From Mariprofundus aestuarium (GTDB lineage Bacteria; Pseudomonadota; Zetaproteobacteria; Mariprofundales; Mariprofundaceae): a stretch of 64,000 nt of DNA. The notes below the pieces were generated by a model, which was not told where the DNA came from, made no database searches, and saw only the letters and a list, made by a program, of their open reading frames with translations. Shown piece after piece: positions 8,228-15,790 of the stretch. The position numbers and the translations under genes are program-made. Where the stretch lies: NCBI RefSeq assembly GCF_002795805.1, contig NZ_CP018799.1, positions 1,853,001 through 1,917,000 of the forward strand, in the 5' to 3' direction. The number at the start of each line of letters is the position of its first letter. Positions within the stretch are counted from its first letter, which is position 1.

Positions 8228-10216
8228 TTACCTGTTTACAGGCACACTCCACAGTGGTGATTCGGCTGCAGCGCAGGCAATGAAGCGGTAGATCCTGCCA
8301 GCATTGATCTGGAAGTTATTCACGGTCAATGTATTGGACCTAGCATTCACTTCCGTTCTCAACGGCTTCCAGTTTTCCCCTGTATGCACCCACAGATTGA
8401 CTTTATGCTCATTTTTTATGCCACCCAGCTCGTTTTTCTGTGAATGCTCATCAAAATATTCAAAGGTGACATCGGCCTTGGAGCTCAGAGAAGGAATCCT
8501 TGAAAACAGCACCCATGACCTCTGGATACACTGATCCGGAGATACGCCTTCAAACATGTACATCGGTGGCTTAAACCCTTCGGCTTCAGTCTGAAAATCG
8601 ACAATCTTGAACGGTGACTTGAAATCAAGCCGGGTCAGGAAATAGCCATATCCCGGGTCATACACGATCAGCGACTTGCCCAGATCAGCTGTGGCAGCCC
8701 TGCCGCTATATGGCTTCATAAGAAGCTTGGCCATAAACTCGTGTTCATCCAGTGCTTGTTTTGCCTCACCAGGCGGATGGTACTCTTCTTTGACTTTAGC
8801 ATGCAAAGCACGCTTCTCAGCATCCTTCTGGGACGCAATAGCTGCATCAGACTCAGCCTTGGCAATATCTTCAGGGTAAAGATCTTCTCCCTTGGTGAAT
8901 GCGATATACTCCTTCATCTGCGGAGTATTCCTGTATGACCACTCAAAGGTGCTAAACAGATTAGCCTCGAGATAAAACGGCCTGGCAATACCAAAATGGG
9001 ATACAGCGTCGTACTGCTCGACAAAGGCCTCGGGGGAGCGTGCACCATGCTTCTGCTTCACCTGACCAGCTTCAAGCACCCTTGCCAGATTTTCAATGCG
9101 GGCATTCATTACCGTTGGTGAGAACCAACCGAATGTCTTTTCCGGGCCGTCTTTCTCTTTTCCGATCATGTGTTTCAGCTGCTTATAGATCTTGCCCTTC
9201 AGTCTCTCATTCAGAAACGCCTTGGCTTTCATCGGGTTGAACACACCCAGATCCGGCGTGTAGTAGTACTGAAAACGATCGTTAAACAGACTCTCAGGAA
9301 ACGGTACAAACTGATCGAATGTCTGCCCAAATGTAAGATCGTAATCCCAGGGAATCACCTTCCATTTTTTGGACTGCCCTGATTTGATCATAAAATAATT
9401 CTTGTTATAGGTATCGCCATTGCTGGTCAAAGTATTAGCTACGATCCAGTTGATCAGCGAGTCATCATCAAAGGAGCTCGCAATGAATGAATCGAATGAT
9501 TCCATCGGTGCCGACTGAACCTGCTTTGCGAACGCCTTCATACTGGAGTGGTCTCCGCCACGTGGTGCAAGCTTCGCCCAGCATTTTTCTGTATCAGATT
9601 TATGCCTGAAATCGCCACAGTAGGTATTATCGCTTGCCTGATAGAGTTCGCTGGAGGAATCGTAGCCATTGCGTTCAAGGAAGCGGTTACCCAGCCACTC
9701 GATATACAAGAAATATCCGATAAACTCACCGTTGATGGTCAGCCTGACGTAATTGGTTTCGGGAACCATCATGCCCATGTCGCGCATCATCTCCCATGCC
9801 ATCCAGCCGCGCATCATTGAGCCATCTGAAGACATTGAGTTGAGCGCGATGTTTTTATAGCCCTTCCACGTGCTTCCCTTGACCTTCAGAATAATCGATT
9901 TTTTCCTGAGGGCGCGGGTAGAACTGCCGAACGACTTGATTCGCCCCTTCAATTCCTCACCATCAATTGAAAAACCGGCTGCAAAGGTAGACTTATCGTT
10001 CGGGTCTTTCAGGAAAAGTATCCTTGCATCCGTATTGTTCATGGAGACATCGATATCGACGACCTTTATCTCCTTCTGGGCATTGGCCAGAGCCTCCTGA
10101 GAGTACCTGAAGTGGCTCTCTTCAAAGGTCAGGTCTGTTGCGGAGAGGGCAGTAAACGGCAGCAGTATCACTGCGCATATAGCCCCCGCCAGATTATTCA
10201 TTTTATGTTTTAGCAT
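8228..10216 (-). CDS. sfz6: Exported CotH-type kinase, last gene of the stalk-formation cluster
   Basis: A 662-residue exported protein. After a signal peptide (hydrophobic AICAVILLPFTALSA) there is a CotH kinase domain (about 50-330) with the substrate-loading region GWMAWEMMRDMG, the turn NGEFIGYF, and the catalytic/metal motif IPWDYDLTFG near residues 290-297. CotH proteins are atypical secreted kinases, named for a spore-coat protein kinase. The C-terminal 300 residues are beta-rich and unrecognised. ATG 10216 follows GAGGT by seven bases; ATG 10231 is an alternative. The start lies seven bases after the sfz5 stop, so the genes are coupled. Its position as sixth gene fits the sfz cluster entry assigned to cell-wall manipulation. 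A role in modifying the stalk matrix is inference. Confidence 0.78.
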   Translation of the reverse strand: MLKHKMNNLAGAICAVILLPFTALSATDLTFEESHFRYSQEALANAQKEIKVVDIDVSMNNTDARILFLKDPNDKSTFAAGFSIDGEELKGRIKSFGSSTRALRKKSIILKVKGSTWKGYKNIALNSMSSDGSMMRGWMAWEMMRDMGMMVPETNYVRLTINGEFIGYFLYIEWLGNRFLERNGYDSSSELYQASDNTYCGDFRHKSDTEKCWAKLAPRGGDHSSMKAFAKQVQSAPMESFDSFIASSFDDDSLINWIVANTLTSNGDTYNKNYFMIKSGQSKKWKVIPWDYDLTFGQTFDQFVPFPESLFNDRFQYYYTPDLGVFNPMKAKAFLNERLKGKIYKQLKHMIGKEKDGPEKTFGWFSPTVMNARIENLARVLEAGQVKQKHGARSPEAFVEQYDAVSHFGIARPFYLEANLFSTFEWSYRNTPQMKEYIAFTKGEDLYPEDIAKAESDAAIASQKDAEKRALHAKVKEEYHPPGEAKQALDEHEFMAKLLMKPYSGRAATADLGKSLIVYDPGYGYFLTRLDFKSPFKIVDFQTEAEGFKPPMYMFEGVSPDQCIQRSWVLFSRIPSLSSKADVTFEYFDEHSQKNELGGIKNEHKVNLWVHTGENWKPLRTEVNARSNTLTVNNFQINAGRIYRFIACAAAESPLWSVPVNR

Positions 10217-10223
10217 ATCTACC

Positions 10224-11081
10224 TCAGTCATCCCAGCTGTAAGTGACAGACAAAGTTCCAAACGTGGATGCACTGATATTGCGTCCCCATACGGTTTGGC
10301 CAATTTTCACAGCGCCCGTCCACTGCTCTGCAAGCCTTCGCGAGTACTTGGCAGAAATGATGCCAGCATCATAGTCACCGGAGTTGCGAAAGAAGCCAGC
10401 GGCAGGAATAAGCTCCGGAGTGTGGTCCTTGAGTGAGAGCTTAAGAACGCCCTCAAGAACAACCCGGTTGTCACCATTTTCATCCAGACGCCATGACCAC
10501 TTTGCGTAACTCTTCCACTGTGTAGCCGGAGATCCAAACCAGTAGTTAATACCCGTTCCGAACTCCCCGTAGGAGGGCATTGACTCTTCCCAACCAGTAT
10601 TCTGGGTTGAAATGGCGATGCCTCCCCAGAGTCCGAGTTTCCCATAACCAAGACGGTTTGCTTTAGTGCTGTCATAACCAGTAGGAACAGTTAGCGCCAG
10701 CTCCCAGGTTCTTCCATTACGGGTGTTATCTAATCGGCCACGAATACCCAGCTGAACATCACCAATACCGGCTGTTTTGCCACCTACACCGCACGACTGA
10801 TTGGCAAGTGAGGTGTTGGCGAAAAAGTTAGTATAGTACGAGTAGCCGTATGTGTAGGAGTGGCCCCAGCTGTAATCCTTTGAAGTACAGCCCTGCGCCA
10901 CGCGATTCCTGTTCTGGTTAAACCAATCAGTAGCAGTCGAATATGTAATACCAGTAGTATACATGTTCTGCCCCTCAGAGAGCATGTACGCGCTGGCATG
11001 AGCCGATTCTGAATGAACAGATAGTCCGCTCAATACAATCAATGATGCTGTCGTATAACCGAAAAAATTCTTAATTTTCAT
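10224..11081 (-). CDS. sfz5: Outer-membrane beta-barrel-like protein of the stalk cluster
   Basis: A 285-residue protein with a signal peptide (TTASLIVLSGLSVHSESAHA) and a mature part dominated by alternating polar/aromatic strands. Examples are GIGDVQLGIRGRL, WELALTVPTGYD, GKLGLWGGIAIS and WKSYAKWSWRL, and the end TLSVTYSWDD is typical of small outer-membrane barrels of the phenol-degradation porin-like type. An early segment is rich in Tyr, Ser and Gly and has two cysteines that could form a disulfide. ATG 11081 is preceded by a G-rich tract; an in-frame GTG at 11090 is possible. The published cluster lists this position as unknown function. I infer a barrel and possibly the polymer exit route. 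Confidence 0.68.
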   Translation of the reverse strand: MKIKNFFGYTTASLIVLSGLSVHSESAHASAYMLSEGQNMYTTGITYSTATDWFNQNRNRVAQGCTSKDYSWGHSYTYGYSYYTNFFANTSLANQSCGVGGKTAGIGDVQLGIRGRLDNTRNGRTWELALTVPTGYDSTKANRLGYGKLGLWGGIAISTQNTGWEESMPSYGEFGTGINYWFGSPATQWKSYAKWSWRLDENGDNRVVLEGVLKLSLKDHTPELIPAAGFFRNSGDYDAGIISAKYSRRLAEQWTGAVKIGQTVWGRNISASTFGTLSVTYSWDD

Positions 11082-11098
11082 ATTCCCCACCCCACAGT

Positions 11099-12205
11099 TT
11101 AATTATTCCAATACTGCCTAATCATAATTTCAGCCGGCTTATTCTGAACGGTATAATCAATATCGCTCTCACCACCGGCGTATGGATCACTATACCAACT
11201 CCAAAAAAAAACCCCGTCGACAAATTTCAAGCGTTTAATCGCATTCAACCATGCCGCCACTGCAGCCGTCTGCATCGTCATATCGGGCCGGTGCCTGTTT
11301 TTATCCAGCGATTTCCACTCCCACGGCTGACTTGAAGAGCCTTCCGCAGAAGGCATGCCAACTTCCAGTAACCATACAGGTTTACCCCTGTGGTTTTTTA
11401 CAGCCTGGCTGAGCTTGTATAAATTCAGCTCAATATGGGCAAGCATCTCATCATATTCACCCATATCTCCAAGTGCCGGATATGATGAAATACCGATCAC
11501 ATCCAGCTGCTGCCAGTAAGGGAACCTTTCAACCCCCTCAACATTGTGTGCCGCATAGGTCAACACACCCCTGAACTCTCTTCGAAGTTGCGTGATCAAC
11601 TCCGGCCATGGCAGATCCTTGGCAAGCTGTGACAGCTCAGTTCCAATCACAAAGGCCTCTACCCCTAGGTTTTGAGACAACCTTGCATACCTGATTAGTT
11701 GGGCCGAATAGTTCTTGAACCAGAGCTCCATCTGATCATGGTTACTGAAGAATATTCCGCCTGCCCATGACCCCCTTACCAGAATCTGTGGTTTTACAAC
11801 TACCTTTAACCCCAACTGATGTGCAGTTTCAATGGCCTTAATCAGCTGTACATCGGTTACATTGTTTGCAGCCCGAACATCTGTGGCGTTTGGACCGCTC
11901 TGCTGCATAAATGGAATCAGAGCTACTGAATTGGCACCAACAGCTCCCATTTTTATCAGCGAACGCCTTGCTCCAGGGGAGTTCCATGCAACCCTCGATG
12001 TCTGCAACGCATTAAACCCTCGCCACGCAGTCTCATGGGAAGAGCCTGATGCATAGTGTCGCCGTTTCGCAGCTGGCTTCGCAACCGGCTTTTCAGCCGT
12101 CGCTTTAGTCGAACCTGCGTGAGGTACGGCAGCATGGTTGCCTGCTTTGGCCGAACACCCCCCGATAGCAATCAGCATCCCAAGAAGAAAGACCAGCTTC
12201 GACAT
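11099..12205 (-). CDS. sfz4: Lipoprotein with glycoside-hydrolase-like TIM barrel
   Basis: A 368-residue lipoprotein: the first residues end in a lipobox I-G-G-C with the cysteine at 17. An Ala/Lys/Pro linker follows, then a TIM-barrel domain similar to GH113/GH5-like hydrolases. Candidate catalytic acids are the Glu of GTELSQ (about 190) and the Glu of WLLEVGMPS (about 281). Conserved-looking substrate-site aromatics are in GISSYPAL and FFWSWYSDP. It may trim or release polymer at a membrane surface; the substrate is unknown. ATG 12205 overlaps the sfz3 stop as TGATG, which indicates translational coupling. It corresponds to the carbohydrate-hydrolysis member of the sfz cluster. Confidence 0.78.
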   Translation of the reverse strand: MSKLVFLLGMLIAIGGCSAKAGNHAAVPHAGSTKATAEKPVAKPAAKRRHYASGSSHETAWRGFNALQTSRVAWNSPGARRSLIKMGAVGANSVALIPFMQQSGPNATDVRAANNVTDVQLIKAIETAHQLGLKVVVKPQILVRGSWAGGIFFSNHDQMELWFKNYSAQLIRYARLSQNLGVEAFVIGTELSQLAKDLPWPELITQLRREFRGVLTYAAHNVEGVERFPYWQQLDVIGISSYPALGDMGEYDEMLAHIELNLYKLSQAVKNHRGKPVWLLEVGMPSAEGSSSQPWEWKSLDKNRHRPDMTMQTAAVAAWLNAIKRLKFVDGVFFWSWYSDPYAGGESDIDYTVQNKPAEIMIRQYWNN

Positions 12206-13704
12206 CAAATTTTCCTGAATACACGCCAGATATTATCGTTGTAAACAAGCTTATATCCTTTCATGCCTTCCCTATACAAAAGTGGATAACGCATACTGAT
12301 CTTGTCTCTCTTGCCGACTGCAGAGTCCGGATCTGGAACCACAATCTGTTCAATATCAGGATATTCATGATGCAGTGCGATTTTAAACTTACTGGTGAAT
12401 GAGAGAAGTAGCCCTTCAGCATCCCCCCTGGCAACCATGGCCTTGTAACCACTGCGTTCGTCCAAAAGGGTTACACGGCGATTCTCATCCAGCCAGCGGC
12501 CAAGTCGCAGAGAGCCATCTTCGTCTGCAACCATGACACGCTCACTGCTGAATGCGTTGACCCACCTGTTCATGTTTGGATCGGCCGACTCCATAAATAT
12601 CCACCAGCCACCGACTAGACTGACGACAAGGAAGGAGATGACACTCCAGTAGACTCGCTTACGCGCCATATCAAGGAAGGTGATCTCCGCCAGAATACTG
12701 GCATTGATCAGCACGAGAATCTCCATGGGATGGGAGAGATAGTATTGATCGGTTGCCAGCGCAATCGCCAGCAGGGGATGCACAAAGAGCACAAAACTTG
12801 CCCTGAAACGCAAACCTTCATCCCATGTACTAAACAGGAAGTAGATGATGATTGGATAGGCTACCAGCGTATATCCTGCTGCTGCAATCAGTGCCTCGAA
12901 AAAACTACCTCCGAAATCAACCAGCCATGGATACTTGAACATCTCCATGTAGCCACCCAAAAACATGGAATCTGGGTCTTGAATGAAGTGAAAAAACTCC
13001 GATTCAAACACCCAGTTAAGCCATGCCCATGCGAGTACGGAGAAGAAGAACGGCACAGATAGAATGAGATAGATACTGATCGGCGATGCCATCAGCAGCC
13101 TTCTCGGTGCAATTACGGCCAGCATCGGCAGCAGTGCAACGAACAGGAATACTGCTGAACCATCCACAAAGAAGAAGACTGCAAGGATGATACTGAGGGA
13201 GATATAGGCATGAACATCGTGCTCAGCGATCATATTCTGGCATGCATGATAGAGCAGGTAGAACATCAGCATGCTCATTGCCAGTTGACTTCCGTTTGTC
13301 GCCCCCCATAAAAAGGCAGGATGGGACACCAGCAGGAAAACAATCAGCAGTCGTTTATAAGCAACAACTTCAAGGTGGCGCATGTGGTAGAGAAACACCC
13401 CGATCAGTCCGCAGGCAAACAGAACAGAAACAAAATAGGGTGCCGCCCCGAAGGATGTACCAGGCAGGTAGTAAAATGGCACCAGTGCATAAAGCGGCAG
13501 GTGCGGATATAGCATGCTCAGGTTTTCCAGTCTGATCTCTTCCGCTCCCAGCACACCCAGCACTTTTGCCCAGCGATGTGAAGCGCCATCAAACATGAAA
13601 CCATGAGACAGTAACCAGGCCGTCAAAGCAGAGAGCGCTATGACCGTCATGACAACGATAACCACATTATCCCTGTTACGCTGGTGCATCAGGTAGGCGC
13701 TCAT
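12205..13704 (-). CDS. sfz3: Multi-pass membrane protein, possible GT-C-type glycosyltransferase
   Basis: A 499-residue polytopic protein. About ten hydrophobic helices occupy residues 15-400, and a soluble tail of about 110 residues ends in NDNIWRVFRKI. After helix 1 comes a large extracytoplasmic loop with acidic residues and YPHLPLYALVPFYYLPG, a layout reminiscent of lipid-sugar-dependent GT-C enzymes. No definite catalytic motif can be named, and the cluster literature lists this gene as unknown. ATG 13704 overlaps the sfz2 stop (ATGA) and is preceded by GGGGGAG, so it is coupled to sfz2. The GT-C idea is inference; a flippase or scaffold are alternatives. Confidence 0.7.
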   Translation of the reverse strand: MSAYLMHQRNRDNVVIVVMTVIALSALTAWLLSHGFMFDGASHRWAKVLGVLGAEEIRLENLSMLYPHLPLYALVPFYYLPGTSFGAAPYFVSVLFACGLIGVFLYHMRHLEVVAYKRLLIVFLLVSHPAFLWGATNGSQLAMSMLMFYLLYHACQNMIAEHDVHAYISLSIILAVFFFVDGSAVFLFVALLPMLAVIAPRRLLMASPISIYLILSVPFFFSVLAWAWLNWVFESEFFHFIQDPDSMFLGGYMEMFKYPWLVDFGGSFFEALIAAAGYTLVAYPIIIYFLFSTWDEGLRFRASFVLFVHPLLAIALATDQYYLSHPMEILVLINASILAEITFLDMARKRVYWSVISFLVVSLVGGWWIFMESADPNMNRWVNAFSSERVMVADEDGSLRLGRWLDENRRVTLLDERSGYKAMVARGDAEGLLLSFTSKFKIALHHEYPDIEQIVVPDPDSAVGKRDKISMRYPLLYREGMKGYKLVYNDNIWRVFRKI

Positions 13705-15776
13705 TTATCTCCCCCTGCTATCTTCTCACTATTCATCGAGTCCTCGTCCACGTCACTGGTGGTTGCATAGCTGGTCAGACCATGATGGGTCTTCTCCCAA
13801 TAGAACGGGTTGAAAATCAACTGCCAGAGTCCTTTGAATCCAGCCCAGGACATCATGACCCAGTAGAGCGGTACGGTCAGCGCCCATGGCATTAGCTTAT
13901 AGTAGTGACGCTTGAAGCCACTGAGCATAAACAGGTAAACTAGGAATCCGTTGCCGACCAGCAGGTTTATCAGATTGATATACAGCAGTGCTGCCGGGTA
14001 TATCTGGTCAAACATGGTTGTTTGAGAAATAAGCCATGAGAAAAACACCAGCATCAGAATTGGCATGACCAGTGCGCTGATAATTGTACCACCGACAAAG
14101 AACTGGAATCCCCAGAATCCGACATGCCCCAACGTCTTGTAAAACTCGATTGGCCTGCGCATATGCACAAGGTAGGTCTGCATGTACCCCTTCAACCAGC
14201 GTGAGCGTTGGCGAATCCAGTTATGCAGATCATTATTGGCCTCCTCGTAGGTAGTCGAGTTCACAACACCCACTCGGTAGCCCCTCTGTGTCAGACGCAC
14301 ACCAAGATCGCAATCCTCAGTTACATTATATGGATCCCAACCCTGTAGCTCCCTTAGCACTTTCATTTTAAAGTGGTTGGATGTACCTCCCAGAGGAATC
14401 GGAATCTTCAGAGCATCAAGTGCCGGCAGATAGAAATCGAACCAGAGGGAGTACTCCATGGTAAACATACGCGTCAGCCAGTTCTCAGCCACATTGAAGT
14501 AGTTCAACCGGGCCTGGATTACCGCTGTATTCTCAGCCGCTTTCCTGAAGGCCAGCACAACCTTTTTCAGCTGATCCGCTTCCGGAGCATCTTCACCATC
14601 ATAAATGGTTACCAGTTCACCCCTGGAAAAATTAAGCGCATAGTTGCACGCTTTGGGCTTTGTTTTCGGCAATGAATCTGGAACCCTGATGATTTCAAAA
14701 ATACCTTCAAGGGCGAGGTCTTTAGCCGTCTGGATTGTCTCTTCATCATCCTCTTCAAGAATAATCTTGATATCGAGCTTGGATAATGGGTAATCTAGGT
14801 TCCTGAGTGCTTTAGCAAGGTGCGGAAGCGACTCGGACTCCTTGTACATCGGCACAAGCACCGTATAGGTCGGCAAACTTGCATCGCTAACCGCATCAAC
14901 CTCTGCATCGGTAATATAATTATCGAATTTTTTATCGCCCCCCACCCAGGTAAACAACACACGCAAACCAAAGTTGAGGATCAGAAATACTGTGATGAAC
15001 ACATTAATCGCAATCAATGTACCCACAGGCCATATTGCCAGAGAGACCATTGTCACCGTCATCAGGATAGCGAAAAACAGCAGCTGCCTTTCAGTAAACA
15101 CTGTGCTTGCCGAGTATTGCGGCTGATCCCTTCTCAACTCATGAACTGATTTTTCACTGTAATATGCATTGCCACAATTCTGCAGGGTCCAGACAATATC
15201 GAATTTCGACGTCACCACGAAATCAACAGGTCCATCGACTACCTTCTCGACTTCTGCCATTACATTAGCGTCCAAGTCAGCAACTGCCACCTTGGTCAGC
15301 CCATGCTCCTTCCGCCATGGAATGAAGAGGTTATCCGAGTAACTAAGGTAGTGCTCCTCACTCAACAGACTCATATCCGGCGCATCATCAATCAGGTTCA
15401 CAAATGGCTTGTCAAAATGCTCGGCCAAAACCTGATAGAACAAAAATGGCCGCACCCAAGATTTGGAGAGAATGATATCCCCCACTCGGGTACCCCACTG
15501 CCTCTGGATGCCAATAGCCTCATCCAGCCTGTCCTGAGTCAACAGCCCTCTTTCCACCAGCAGGTCACCAATGCGGCCCTTTCTGAAATGATCGGTTAGT
15601 GCATCATAAAGCTGGGATGCAGTGACCCAGCCTTTGGCCAGGATCACCTCTCCAAGCCGCAGGCCTTGCCCTTGCTGTATCACAAGGGCTTCGGCCAGTT
15701 GCTCATCGGTGATCAGCTTCTGTTCCAGCAAGCAGTCACCAATCCTACGAGGTCGTGAAGTCTCCATCTGAGTCAT
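13701..15776 (-). CDS. sfz2: NfrB-like family 2 glycosyltransferase with MshEN c-di-GMP modules
   Basis: A 691-residue inner-membrane polysaccharide synthase. Residues 8-120 contain four repeats matching the MshEN half-motif (RRIGDCLLEQ, RLGEVILAKG, RIGDLLVERG, RVGDIILSKS), a module known to bind c-di-GMP. Helices at about 230-275 precede a processive GT2 domain (about 303-530) with YDGEDAPEAD, the TEDCDLG general-base region and QRSRW at about 523-527, the Q-x-x-R-W signature of cellulose synthase-like enzymes. Several C-terminal helices would form the translocation channel. The architecture matches NfrB of E. coli, a c-di-GMP-stimulated synthase. It starts 14 bases after sfz1, with GAAGGG before ATG. 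The sugar substrate is unknown. Confidence 0.85.
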   Translation of the reverse strand: MTQMETSRPRRIGDCLLEQKLITDEQLAEALVIQQGQGLRLGEVILAKGWVTASQLYDALTDHFRKGRIGDLLVERGLLTQDRLDEAIGIQRQWGTRVGDIILSKSWVRPFLFYQVLAEHFDKPFVNLIDDAPDMSLLSEEHYLSYSDNLFIPWRKEHGLTKVAVADLDANVMAEVEKVVDGPVDFVVTSKFDIVWTLQNCGNAYYSEKSVHELRRDQPQYSASTVFTERQLLFFAILMTVTMVSLAIWPVGTLIAINVFITVFLILNFGLRVLFTWVGGDKKFDNYITDAEVDAVSDASLPTYTVLVPMYKESESLPHLAKALRNLDYPLSKLDIKIILEEDDEETIQTAKDLALEGIFEIIRVPDSLPKTKPKACNYALNFSRGELVTIYDGEDAPEADQLKKVVLAFRKAAENTAVIQARLNYFNVAENWLTRMFTMEYSLWFDFYLPALDALKIPIPLGGTSNHFKMKVLRELQGWDPYNVTEDCDLGVRLTQRGYRVGVVNSTTYEEANNDLHNWIRQRSRWLKGYMQTYLVHMRRPIEFYKTLGHVGFWGFQFFVGGTIISALVMPILMLVFFSWLISQTTMFDQIYPAALLYINLINLLVGNGFLVYLFMLSGFKRHYYKLMPWALTVPLYWVMMSWAGFKGLWQLIFNPFYWEKTHHGLTSYATTSDVDEDSMNSEKIAGGDK

Positions 15777-15790
15777 GACAGCCCTTCAAT

